Assembly: GCF_030068445.1 (NCBI RefSeq)
Contig: NZ_JAQPOK010000021.1
Coordinates: forward strand, 1 to 51,331
Origin: Roseofilum halophilum BLCC-M91
GTDB lineage: Bacteria > Cyanobacteriota > Cyanobacteriia > Cyanobacteriales > Desertifilaceae
Reading direction: 5' to 3'
DNA length: 51,331 bases
The translations under genes and the position numbers were made by a program. The notes under the pieces were generated by a model that saw only the letters and a program-made list of their open reading frames with translations, was not told the origin of the DNA and made no database searches. Positions 8,262 to 16,055 of the stretch are shown one piece after another. The stretch's first letter is position 1, and every line of letters starts with the position of its first letter.

Positions 8262-8384
8262 GTGGTGTTAGCCTGTGGACTGGTTGAAGCTGACTTCTCC
8301 AGAATGAAGCAGGAAGTAAGCAGCAATCTGCTCTCTTACTAGCTATCTAGCATAGAAAAGCCTAGTTCTGAGGAGATTTGCATA
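8157..8384 (+). ncRNA. Putative omega RNA (TnpB guide RNA)
   Basis: The region from the end of tnpB to the right edge is rich in stems. GAAACACTCT (8157-8166) pairs perfectly with AGAGTGTTTC (8178-8187) inside the zinc-finger codons. Downstream, AGTAA-GCAG (8315-8323) pairs with CTGC (8328-8331) and TTACT (8336-8340) with a TCTC bulge. TnpB guide RNAs are known to overlap the tnpB 3' end and stop at the right end, with the guide read from flanking DNA; here the guide would start around 8385. The 5' boundary is arbitrary. Confidence 0.55.
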
Positions 8385-8440
8385 GGTCTTATGTAACGGA
8401 TCAAAGAGACTACACTAGATCCAGGAATGGAGATCTTGCC

Positions 8441-10630
8441 ATGTCGAACAACCAGCCAACGGTGGACAACCGCCATTGGACAGAAATTGCTGAATCTGTG
8501 TCTATTGTCGCCTCAGTGGTGGGGGCTGGGTTTGCCGTGCTTCTGGAAAAGGTGGTTTTTGTCGCTACTCCCATGTCTTTGTCTCTGTTTCTGAATCTGA
8601 TTAACCGTCAACGTCTGGCTGCCCAGTATCAGCAAGACAGACAAACGGATTTGCCGCAACTGCAAGCTACTGTTTCTGAGGAGATTGAATCCTTACGTGC
8701 AGTCGTCCTTTCTCTAGGGAGTGAAATCAACCCTCGACAGTGGGAACAAGGGCTGAGTAGAGTTGAAACTAACTTAATTGACCGTTTATCGGTTTTAGAA
8801 ACCCTAGATTTTAAGATTATGGAAGAAGAGTTAGCCCAACTTCGCAATCAATCCAATTATGTTCTCGAATCCTTAGCCCAGATTCTACAACGCCTCGATC
8901 GCCTCCCCACCGAAGAACGACTACAATCTTTAGAGTCCCACTTAACCCAAGTCTCTGGGGAAGTCAAATCCCTCAAGCAAGACGTAGACAGCGATTTAGC
9001 CGAACTGCGCGGTCAATATAGCAGACTGCAAGAGCATCTCGATCAAAGTTTTAACGCATTTGAGCAGAGTCTCAGCACCTGGAAAGAAGCCTTACAAGCC
9101 CAAATCGATCGCCTGGATCTGAGCGCAGTAAACACCGCATCCACCCAACTGGAAAGCCTGGAAACCACCCTAGAGCGCCTCGGTTCCCAATCAACTGAGC
9201 TACTCAACTCCATTATCCAAGTTAACGAACAGTTACAATCTTTACCCGTTCCCCAAACTCCGGGCGATGTTATCCCTAAATTAAGCCAACTGCAAACCCA
9301 ACTCGATAAACTCTCAGCAGAAATCGGGCGCTTACCCAACCCAACCCCAGCCCCAGAAACCGATAGAGAAACTACCCTTTCCCAACTGCAACGCCAACTT
9401 AACCAACAAACGGAGTTACTGATCCAGTTGCAAAACCGGTTAGAACCAGCCCCCCAACCCCCTACACCTGATGCAGAAACCACCGCTTCTGATGTCAAGA
9501 GCTTTACCGAGCGAGCGGAAAAATGGGTGAATCGGATTAAACAGGGATTTGATGACTTTCAATCGCAGATGGACTTTGAACCGGATCTGAGTCGGGATGA
9601 TGAATGGGGGGATGAGGAGGAGTGGGACACACCTGCACCGAGCCAACCCGTGACTCCTCAATCCCCATCTCCACAGAGATCGCAACCACAACCCGTTAAA
9701 AGTAAAACAGGTTGGCAATGCGTAAAAACCCTCACGCAATCGAGCGCTGTCACTTGTTTAGCCCTCAGTGCCGATGGTAGTCGGCTGGCGAGTGGGGGCT
9801 ATCAGGAGATGAATGCAGTAGATTTAAGCACGTATGAAATCACCCGGTTATCCTTAGATACCGAGGATTTATCCGTGAGTTCCGTTGCCCTCAGTCGGGA
9901 TGGGAAAACCCTAGCAGCAGCGACCGGAGAAATTGAAATTTGGAACTTAACGACGGGGAAACTGCTGCAACAATTGGAATGTGAAGATTGGACAACGGTG
10001 GTTGCCATTAGTGCGGATGGTCAAACCCTGGTGAGCGCGGGTTCAGAAACCCTGGAAGAGAAGAGTTCCCTAAGATTTTGGGATTTTGCCCATGGAGAGT
10101 TGATCCGCACTAATTATTATGTGGATTATGAGATTGATTCGTTAGGGTTTAGCAGAGAGGGGGATGTTTTGGCGATCGCCGGCCGGAACGATCATCGCGG
10201 TTTAATCCAAGTTTGGCAAGTGGGAGCCGATACCCCCCAAATGACCCTCGAAGTTACCATGGCTTTGTATAGTGTCGCTTTAACACCGGATGCCCAAATG
10301 CTAGCAGGCGGATGTGGCGATCGCACCATTAAACTCTGGAATTGTAGTACAAGGGGATTAGTGCGCACCTTTTCCGGCCATCAAGGCATTGTGTACACCG
10401 TTGGTCTCAACCCCGATGGACAAATGCTAGTTAGTGGCAGTCACGACCAAACGATCAAACTCTGGCAACTCGAAACCGGCGAAGAAATCGACACCTTAAT
10501 AGGACACCAAGGCCCAGTAACCGCCGTTGCTTTTAGTCCCGATGGGAAGACCTTAATCAGTGGTTCCCAAGACATGAGTGTTAAAATCTGGAAAAAAATG
10601 CCCGTGGAACCAACGCAACAACCGCAATAA
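8441..10630 (+). CDS. Membrane-anchored coiled-coil WD40-repeat protein
   Basis: 729 residues from ATG 8441, which has GGAG upstream; an upstream TTG start at 8378 would lie inside the IS607 right end and is rejected. Residues ~17-52 are hydrophobic (one or two membrane segments), ~55-370 are long Gln/Leu-rich helix with coiled-coil periodicity, ~370-430 are a Pro/Ser/acidic linker, and ~430-720 form about seven WD40 blades; the last two are canonical (GHQGIVYTVGLNPDGQMLVSG and the following blade), the first ones diverged. A scaffold role is inferred from architecture; no enzymatic domain is seen. Confidence 0.8.
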   Translation: MSNNQPTVDNRHWTEIAESVSIVASVVGAGFAVLLEKVVFVATPMSLSLFLNLINRQRLAAQYQQDRQTDLPQLQATVSEEIESLRAVVLSLGSEINPRQWEQGLSRVETNLIDRLSVLETLDFKIMEEELAQLRNQSNYVLESLAQILQRLDRLPTEERLQSLESHLTQVSGEVKSLKQDVDSDLAELRGQYSRLQEHLDQSFNAFEQSLSTWKEALQAQIDRLDLSAVNTASTQLESLETTLERLGSQSTELLNSIIQVNEQLQSLPVPQTPGDVIPKLSQLQTQLDKLSAEIGRLPNPTPAPETDRETTLSQLQRQLNQQTELLIQLQNRLEPAPQPPTPDAETTASDVKSFTERAEKWVNRIKQGFDDFQSQMDFEPDLSRDDEWGDEEEWDTPAPSQPVTPQSPSPQRSQPQPVKSKTGWQCVKTLTQSSAVTCLALSADGSRLASGGYQEMNAVDLSTYEITRLSLDTEDLSVSSVALSRDGKTLAAATGEIEIWNLTTGKLLQQLECEDWTTVVAISADGQTLVSAGSETLEEKSSLRFWDFAHGELIRTNYYVDYEIDSLGFSREGDVLAIAGRNDHRGLIQVWQVGADTPQMTLEVTMALYSVALTPDAQMLAGGCGDRTIKLWNCSTRGLVRTFSGHQGIVYTVGLNPDGQMLVSGSHDQTIKLWQLETGEEIDTLIGHQGPVTAVAFSPDGKTLISGSQDMSVKIWKKMPVEPTQQPQ

Positions 10631-10784
10631 CGGCAACCAGGATGGCATTTGAGGCGTGCCGTCTCGTCTGCCATCGGCTAGACTTCTTGCAGAAGTAAGG
10701 GAATAGGGAATAGGAAATAGGGATAAAAAGATAGGATTACTCCTGAAAAGTCTCAAAAATCGACATTATTGGGCGAAAAATGTT

Positions 10785-10833
10785 TTACCCATTACCCATT
10801 ACCTATTACCCATTACCCCGCGAAGCGCTGTAA
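10785..10833. repeat. Heptamer array plus CGAAGCGCTGTAA palindrome
   Basis: Four TTACCCA/TTACCTA heptamers followed by CCCCGCGAAGCGCTGTAA. It is the inverse complement of the units at 32056 and 33766. It ends 14 bp before the lrtA stop codon, so it lies in the 3' untranslated region of that gene. Confidence 0.8.
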
Positions 10834-10846
10834 TCCAAGTCAAGCA

Positions 10847-11503
10847 TTAGAAGCTCACAGGTGCATTCGCTTGAGCCGTTGAACCATTGCGACCATGGCT
10901 ATGGCTATTACCATTGCGGGGCATAAGAACTCCATATCCACCATGGTTGCGCTCATAGATCACATTAATTTCTCCGGTATCAGCATTTCTGAACATAAAG
11001 AAATCATGGCCGACCAGTTGCAACTGTTCAAGAGCTGCTTCCACGGTCATGGGAGGCATGGCAAAATACTTGGTTCTCACCACATCTGGCGGTAGTTCTG
11101 GAGTACCATTAGCAATTAAATCGCTGATACCCTCCGTGTCTTCCACCAGGTCTTCCACCAGTTCAGAAGGTTCAACTGCCGCCTTGACTTTGTGTTTATT
11201 ATTTTTTTGGCGCTTCTCCTTATACTTACGCAGCCGTCGAGCAATCTTATCTGCTACTAAATCAATACTGGCGTAGAGATCTTCACTGCTCTCCTCCGAC
11301 CGAATGACCGTTCCATTAGCATAAATGGTCACCTCAGCCGTCTGCTTGGGGTTTATCCGGGGATTACGAGCTACCGAAAGATTGACATCAACCTCTGTTG
11401 TCAGACTCTCAAAGTGACTGACAGCCTTTTCAACTTTTTGATGAACATAGTCACGAATTGCATCTGTTATATCAATGTTTTTTCCCTGGATAACAAGCTT
11501 CAT
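10847..11503 (-). CDS. lrtA: Ribosome hibernation promoting factor, long form (LrtA)
   Basis: 218 residues. The N-terminal ~100 residues are an S30AE/YfiA domain ([20 protein letters not shown], followed by the basic [12 protein letters not shown] segment). A charged linker follows, then the long-HPF dimerisation domain (about residues 145-200, [20 protein letters not shown]). The protein dimerises idle 70S ribosomes into 100S particles. Cyanobacterial lrtA is light-repressed and has a long leader that affects mRNA stability. Here the 548-bp divergent spacer toward lipB contains a 264-bp minisatellite, leaving about 250 bp of non-repeat leader. Confidence 0.95.
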   Translation of the reverse strand: MKLVIQGKNIDITDAIRDYVHQKVEKAVSHFESLTTEVDVNLSVARNPRINPKQTAEVTIYANGTVIRSEESSEDLYASIDLVADKIARRLRKYKEKRQKNNKHKVKAAVEPSELVEDLVEDTEGISDLIANGTPELPPDVVRTKYFAMPPMTVEAALEQLQLVGHDFFMFRNADTGEINVIYERNHGGYGVLMPRNGNSHSHGRNGSTAQANAPVSF

Positions 11504-11754
11504 ATAAGCTTCCTCCCATTAAACGAATTTCCCTAGGGTGGTCTTAACCCTTAGTGTACTGCCAAGAGTGACTTCCCATCGGGGTTATACGTTTACCCTA
11601 ACATTTTGTATTCTGCTGAACACAACCATTAAAAATCTGTTGCATCCCTTGACAATTCTTGATATTTTAACCGGATGTTTTTCTAAACTTATGTTAAAAT
11701 TAACCAATTTTTGAGAGGGATGGGGAGTGGGGGAATGGGGGAATGGGGAGATGG

Positions 11755-12018
11755 GGGGACGCGGAGACACGGGGACGCGGAGACACGGGGACGCGGAGAC
11801 ACGGGGACACGGGGACATGGGGACACGGGGACATGGGGACGCGGAGACACGGGGACGCGGAGACACGGGGACATGGAGACACGGGGACGCGGAGACGCGG
11901 GGACGCGGAGACACGGGGACATGGAGACACGGGGACGCGGAGACGCGGAGACGCGGGGACACGGGGACATGGAGACACGGGGACGCGGAGACGCGGAGAC
12001 ACGGGGACATGGAGACGC
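11755..12018. repeat. 33-unit minisatellite of 8 bp, GGRGACRY
   Basis: Thirty-three uninterrupted 8-bp units, alternating mainly GGGGACGC, GGAGACAC, GGGGACAC, GGGGACAT and GGAGACGC. The array is exactly 264 bp with no phase break. It is preceded by a looser GGGGGAAT-type G-rich stretch (11718-11754). Since 24 bp is three units, all plus and minus frames stay open and produce artefactual Arg/Gly/Asp/Thr or Ser/Pro/Arg/Val proteins. It fills the shared upstream region of lrtA and lipB; a second array lies just after lipB. Confidence 0.95.
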
Positions 12019-12051
12019 TAAAGAGGGGTTATCAGAGATCTATACTGAATT

Positions 12052-12717
12052 ATGGAAAACATGCTTTTGAGAGGTACTCGCTGTTGTCAGGTTTGGCAAC
12101 GGGGAGTTGTGTCCTATCAAACGGCTTGGGAATGGCAGCAAGAATGGGTTGCCGAACGGCGAGAGAATCCGGATTTAGACGATGTGCTACTGTTGCTCGA
12201 ACATCCTCCTGTCTATACTCTGGGACGAGGCGCTACCTTAGATTTTCTCAAGTTCGATCCGCAGCATCCTCCGGCAGAACTCCATCGCGTGGAACGGGGA
12301 GGCGAAGTCACCTATCACTGTCCCGGCCAATTGGTGGGCTATCCAATTTTGAATTTAACCTATTATCAACGAGATCTGCATTGGTATTTGCGACAATTAG
12401 AAACCGTTTTAATTGAGACCCTTGAGGTTTATGGTTTAAAGGCCGATCGCCTTCCCGGTTTAACTGGCGTTTGGCTCAATGGTTATAAAGTAGGGGCGAT
12501 CGGCATTAAAGTCAGTCGTTGGATTACCATGCATGGCTTCTCCCTCAATGTCAACTCCGATCTAGAAGGATTTAAGGCGATCGTTCCTTGCGGAATTGGC
12601 GATCGCCCCGTCGGTACTCTAACCCAATTCGCCCCCCACATTTCCCTCGCCGACATCCGCCAAACCCTCCCAGAGATCTTTGCCCAAGTCTTTCAGGTTT
12701 CTTTGATTGTGAGATAA
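12052..12717 (+). CDS. lipB: Octanoyl-ACP:protein N-octanoyltransferase (lipoate synthesis)
   Basis: 221 residues, the normal LipB length. Transfers octanoate from ACP to lipoyl domains of 2-oxoacid dehydrogenases and glycine cleavage H protein. Visible: [14 protein letters not shown], the [17 protein letters not shown] block, the catalytic Lys in [12 protein letters not shown] and the catalytic Cys in IVPCGI. ATG 12052 starts 34 bp after the minisatellite; a second in-frame ATG four codons later is possible. No lipA is adjacent. The gene is bracketed by related minisatellites. Confidence 0.96.
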   Translation: MENMLLRGTRCCQVWQRGVVSYQTAWEWQQEWVAERRENPDLDDVLLLLEHPPVYTLGRGATLDFLKFDPQHPPAELHRVERGGEVTYHCPGQLVGYPILNLTYYQRDLHWYLRQLETVLIETLEVYGLKADRLPGLTGVWLNGYKVGAIGIKVSRWITMHGFSLNVNSDLEGFKAIVPCGIGDRPVGTLTQFAPHISLADIRQTLPEIFAQVFQVSLIVR

Positions 12718-12733
12718 GGGGATGGGGGAATGG

Positions 12734-12797
12734 GGGGACACGGGGATACGGAGACACGGGGACGCGGAGACGCGGGGACACGGGGACGCGGAGAAAT
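12734..12797. repeat. Second 8-bp minisatellite, seven units
   Basis: Units GGGGACAC, GGGGATAC, GGAGACAC, GGGGACGC, GGAGACGC, GGGGACAC, GGGGACGC and a decayed GGAGAAAT. It begins with the same G-rich lead-in (GGATGGGGGAATGGGG) as the array at 11755. Next to it, TTGCCTC is repeated four times (about 12803-12829). Confidence 0.93.
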
Positions 12798-12857
12798 TAC
12801 TTCTTGCCTCTTGCCTCTTGCCTCTTGCCTTCCCCCCTTGGGGGGATACAGGGGGGT

Positions 12858-12876
12858 TTACCCATTACCCATTACC
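12858..12876. repeat. Short heptamer array
   Basis: TTACCCATTACCCATTACC abuts the ssb stop codon. Same family as the arrays at 1106, 10785, 32071 and 33780, here without the GCGCTTCGCGC palindrome. Confidence 0.7.
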
Positions 12877-13349
12877 TAAAACGGAATTTCATCTTCCTCC
12901 AAAGGTTGAATATCCGCAGGGGAGGAAGTAACGGGAGCTGGCGTTGGCAGGGGACGAGGAGCCGGAGCCGGAGTAGAAATAGGAGTGACGTTATCTTGCA
13001 CTCTAGCCGTTGCCCCCACTGCCGCCAAGGGTTTCGTGGCGACCGGTTCCCCATGCAAACTATAAATTCGGGAAACCACTAACTCCGCCCGTTTTTCCTT
13101 AAATCCTTCTGGGCGATCGAATGTATTCATTCTTAGGCTACCCTGAAGAATCACCTGATCCCCTTGATGATACCCTTGGGCAAGTTCTGTTGCTAAATTT
13201 CCCCATCCCACCACTTTTAATTTATGGGGTGGATCTTCTGCCCGCACTGCCGAGAACTCGACTAACATCTCCGTGACCGGAGTCTCATCTGGTGTATAGC
13301 GCAGTTGAGGGTCTTGAATAATTTGGGCCATTAAAATGCAACTGTTCAT
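12876..13349 (-). CDS. ssb: Single-stranded DNA-binding protein
   Basis: 157 residues. The N-terminal ~105 residues form an OB fold (MNSCILMAQIIQDPQLRYTP, KVVGWGNLATEL, VILQGSLRMNTFDR). A Pro/Ala/Thr-rich linker follows, then the acidic tip EEDEIPF, the partner-docking tail conserved in bacterial SSB. The N-terminal wording matches the cyanobacterial SSB type rather than the E. coli-like one. No ribosomal genes (rpsF, rpsR) are nearby, so this is not the classic rpsF-ssb-rpsR arrangement. Confidence 0.92.
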   Translation of the reverse strand: MNSCILMAQIIQDPQLRYTPDETPVTEMLVEFSAVRAEDPPHKLKVVGWGNLATELAQGYHQGDQVILQGSLRMNTFDRPEGFKEKRAELVVSRIYSLHGEPVATKPLAAVGATARVQDNVTPISTPAPAPRPLPTPAPVTSSPADIQPLEEDEIPF

Positions 13350-13492
13350 GCCAACTTGAAGAAAAATTCATCATCAACACAATTCTAGCGAATTGCAGCC
13401 CGATCCATTCAAAATCTTGGCCTTAAAATACTTGTTGAGAGCAAAAACTGCTGTAATGCTATAGTCAGTGGTGAAAGACAAGATTAAAGCCG

Positions 13493-14455
13493 ATGCAAAC
13501 TTACCCTTTAGGCAATACGGATATTCAGATTACCCCCATTATTATGGGGAGTTGGCAAGCGGATAAAAGTATGTGGGCTGGTACGGATGAGGAGGAACTG
13601 CTTCAGGGACTCAGAGCGGGTTTCGAGGCCGGTATCACGACGGTTGATACAGCATCAGAGTATGGGAATGGAGAATCTGAGCGTCTGGTGGGTAAAGCGC
13701 TAGGAGATGTGCGCGATCGGATGGTTTTTGCGACTAAGTTGTGGGTGAGTGATTTTCGCTATGAGGCGGCGATCGCCGCTTGCGAGCAGTCCTTGCAGAA
13801 CTTACAAACGGATTATATTGATTTGTATCAATTGCATTGGCCCTCTGGCAGTTGGGGGAGCGACATTGTACCGATCGCCGAAACCATGCAGGCGATGGTG
13901 GATTTAAAGAAGCAGGGCAAAATTCGGGCGATCGGGGTGTCTAATTTTTCTGTGGCGCAAATGGAAGAGGCGCGGCAATATGGCCCGATTGAAAGTTTAC
14001 AACCGCCCTATTCTCTCTTTTGGAGAGCCATTGAAGCAGAAATTCAGCCCTATTGCATGGAACAGAATTGGTCAATTCTCGCCTATTCTTCCCTCTGTCA
14101 AGGACTGCTGACGGGGAAATTTGGCCCGGATCATCAATTTCCCCCTGGCGATCATCGGGGGAAAAACAAGCTTTTTGTCAATCGCGATCATTATCAACGG
14201 GTACAAAATGCCCTGGAACAATTACGCCCCATCGCGGCCCGAAAAGAGTGTACGTTAGCACAATTGGCTCTAGCGTGGTTAATTGCCCAACCGCACACCC
14301 ATGCGATCGCCGGTTTCCGCAATCTTCAGCAAGTGCAAGATAACGCTCAAGCCGCAGAAATTCAGCTTTCAGACGAAGAACGAGAGGAAATTTCGGCGAT
14401 CGGCTCCACCGTTACCGATCGCCTAGAATATGACCCCGTTCTCTGGGCCTTTTAA
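13493..14455 (+). CDS. Aldo/keto reductase
   Basis: 320 residues, single-domain AKR barrel. The catalytic tetrad is visible: Asp and Tyr in DTASEYGNGESE, Lys in FATKLWVSDF, His in YQLHWPSG. The NADPH-binding end is present (AIAGFRNLQQVQDNAQA). It resembles AKR groups acting on aldehydes and ketones with NADPH; the substrate cannot be read from sequence. Transcribed divergently from ssb with a 143-bp gap. Confidence 0.93.
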   Translation: MQTYPLGNTDIQITPIIMGSWQADKSMWAGTDEEELLQGLRAGFEAGITTVDTASEYGNGESERLVGKALGDVRDRMVFATKLWVSDFRYEAAIAACEQSLQNLQTDYIDLYQLHWPSGSWGSDIVPIAETMQAMVDLKKQGKIRAIGVSNFSVAQMEEARQYGPIESLQPPYSLFWRAIEAEIQPYCMEQNWSILAYSSLCQGLLTGKFGPDHQFPPGDHRGKNKLFVNRDHYQRVQNALEQLRPIAARKECTLAQLALAWLIAQPHTHAIAGFRNLQQVQDNAQAAEIQLSDEEREEISAIGSTVTDRLEYDPVLWAF

Positions 14456-14470
14456 CCTCCCAAGACCGGT

Positions 14471-14503
14471 GTAGGGACAAACCTAAAACTCTTTTGCCCC
14501 TAC
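14471..14503. terminator. GTAGGG/CCCTAC hairpin after the aldo/keto reductase gene
   Basis: GTAGGG (14471-14476) pairs with CCCTAC (14498-14503) across a T-rich loop, 15 bp after the stop codon. Same hairpin family as 2449, 31698 and 49108. It probably ends the reductase transcript. Confidence 0.4.
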
Positions 14504-14533
14504 CATCGAATCTTGTTATCTTTCAGGAATTTA

Positions 14534-14605
14534 TGGGTCGCCCGGGATTCGAACCCGGAACTAATCGGTTAAAAGCCGAGTACTCTACCGTTGAGTTAGC
14601 GACCC
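14534..14605 (-). tRNA. trnK: tRNA-Lys (anticodon UUU)
   Basis: Read on the minus strand, 72 nt. The acceptor stem GGGTCGC pairs with GCGACCC, the discriminator is A, and the T arm contains GGTTCGAATCC. The anticodon loop is CTTTTAA with anticodon TTT in a 5-bp stem (TCGGC/GCCGA type). The 3' CCA is not encoded. It lies between the aldo/keto reductase and sasA. Confidence 0.97.
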
Positions 14606-14689
14606 ACGTTCATAAAACTGAACCTTAACTAAGGTAGCACAAAATTATAGAAACAGTCAAGAACCGGAGCATTTTTTTCTAGACAGGGG

Positions 14690-15853
14690 TTAAGGACGGT
14701 AGGCCGGTAGAGTGAAGTGGAAGCAACTGCCCTGATTATCGAGGGATTCGACCCAAATTTGCCCATAATGGGCGCGAACAATGCGCTGACAGAGGGATAG
14801 GCCAATACCATAACCATCTGTAGTGCGATCGCGCTCTAAGCGAAAGCGGTCTTCAAAAATCTTTTCCTGTTTCTCAAGAGGAATCCCCGGCCCCGTATCA
14901 CAAAAACTCACCTGAATCTTCTGGGTAGTGCGGTGCATAATAGAAACCTTAATCGAACCTTCTGGAGGGGTATATTTAATCGCATTGTCCAACAGATTGG
15001 TCATCACTTGGTCAATTCGCTGGGGATCGGCATAGACCAGGGGTAAATCGTGAGGCAGATCAGTTTCCAGATGGAGGGACTTTTGCTGTAATTGTTCATC
15101 AAAATTCTTAAATACCGCCTGACATAATCCTTTGAGGTCAATTTTCTCCGGGTGAACCTGGATTTGCGTATTACTACCTTTAGCCACTTGGAGAATATCC
15201 GTAATCATTCGGTCAATCGCCTTAATCTGAGTACGCGCATGTTTCAGCAATTGAGTCGTGAGAGTTGCAGTAAACCGGGAAGCTCGGCTATCTTCTGCAC
15301 TATAGCCAATTTCTAGAGTTTCCACAGCTAGAGCCGCCGCCGTCAAAGGATTTCGCAGATCGTGAGCTAACATAGCAATAATCCGGTCTTTAAACTGTAA
15401 TTGCTCTTTTAGCTCTGTGTTTTCTTGGCGCAGCAGAAAAATTTCATCCGATAAGCGCAGCAATTCAGCAGAATAGGCAATCGAGGTAGTCAATGGTGAC
15501 GATTCAGACCCAACTAATTCTTCCTGCTCCAAATACTCTTCAACCGACTGCACCCAGCGCGGCCACCAATTCTCAATTAAATTCGTTAAATTACTCCCGG
15601 CTAAAGTTTGCTTCGGTTGGGGATGAATTTTAATTAACGCCGGAGTAGCCACCACCTTAAAGTTTTCCGCGAGTTGGGGTTGTTCGCTCACATCCACGAC
15701 CATTAGCTCAAAATCGAGATCTTGGGCAAGATTACGAAGATAACAACGGATTTGCCGAATTTGTTCTCCTGCATAGGGACGCTTATCAACAAATAAGAGG
15801 AGTTGAAGAGGGGGATCGGGTTTGAGGGGCTGTTCGGGAGTGGCCTGCATCAT
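14690..15853 (-). CDS. sasA: Adaptive-response sensor kinase SasA (circadian output)
   Basis: 387 residues. Residues ~15-105 form the KaiB-like thioredoxin fold that docks on KaiC (LQLLLFVDKRPYAGEQIRQI). Residues ~130-155 are a short coiled coil; the phosphoacceptor is His164 in IAMLAHDLRNPLTAA. An ATPase domain follows with N-box NLLDNAIKYTPP and G-boxes DTGPGIP and GYGIGLSLC. SasA autophosphorylates on KaiC and phosphorylates RpaA, passing clock time to transcription. Length and domain order are standard. kaiABC is not in the window. Confidence 0.95.
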   Translation of the reverse strand: MMQATPEQPLKPDPPLQLLLFVDKRPYAGEQIRQIRCYLRNLAQDLDFELMVVDVSEQPQLAENFKVVATPALIKIHPQPKQTLAGSNLTNLIENWWPRWVQSVEEYLEQEELVGSESSPLTTSIAYSAELLRLSDEIFLLRQENTELKEQLQFKDRIIAMLAHDLRNPLTAAALAVETLEIGYSAEDSRASRFTATLTTQLLKHARTQIKAIDRMITDILQVAKGSNTQIQVHPEKIDLKGLCQAVFKNFDEQLQQKSLHLETDLPHDLPLVYADPQRIDQVMTNLLDNAIKYTPPEGSIKVSIMHRTTQKIQVSFCDTGPGIPLEKQEKIFEDRFRLERDRTTDGYGIGLSLCQRIVRAHYGQIWVESLDNQGSCFHFTLPAYRP

Positions 15854-16001
15854 GAGGGATAAAGATGACCAATCTTTAGATTCACTTAAGATTCTAATGG
15901 ATAGATTTACTAAATGTGCGAATTTTAGAGCATTTTTAGAAGAGACGTGCTAGATGAGGAAACTTAACAAGACGAAATATCATAAAAGACGGAGGTTCGG
16001 T

Positions 16002-16034
16002 ATGATGGATGTCTTAGCATCAATGCAATTATAA
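16002..16034 (+). CDS. Possible 10-codon leader peptide upstream of the aminotransferase
   Basis: ATG ATG ... TAA encodes MMDVLASMQL. It has a strong GGAGG 6 nt upstream of its ATG, whereas the following gene (ATG 16056) has no visible ribosome site. It ends 21 nt before that start and is in the same frame with two stops between. Could be a translational leader or chance. Confidence 0.3.
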   Translation: MMDVLASMQL

Positions 16035-16055
16035 AGTTAGTACACATTACTATCC

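Larger units (their letters stand above)
6464..8384 (+). mobile_element. IS607-family insertion sequence (tnpA + tnpB + omega RNA)
   Basis: A roughly 1.92-kb element with a serine recombinase gene overlapping tnpB by 1 nt. Proposed edges are an 11-bp perfect inverted pair: TATGCAAATCT at 6464-6474 and AGATTTGCATA at 8374-8384. The left end carries a second direct copy of GCAAATCT at 6477-6484. IS607 elements move by a TnpA serine-recombinase reaction without target duplication, so the exact crossover cannot be fixed from one copy. The right edge falls 56 bp before the WD40-protein start, so the element sits in that gene's promoter region. Both genes look intact. Confidence 0.8.

Noticed and set aside
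8378-8440. TTG start extending the WD40 protein upstream
   Set aside because: It lies inside the IS607 right end; ATG 8441 has a better ribosome site.
11585-12416. Long frames encoding Arg/Gly/Asp/Thr or Ser/Pro/Arg/Val repeats
   Set aside because: Artefacts of an 8-bp minisatellite, open in all frames; one simply runs into lipB out of frame.
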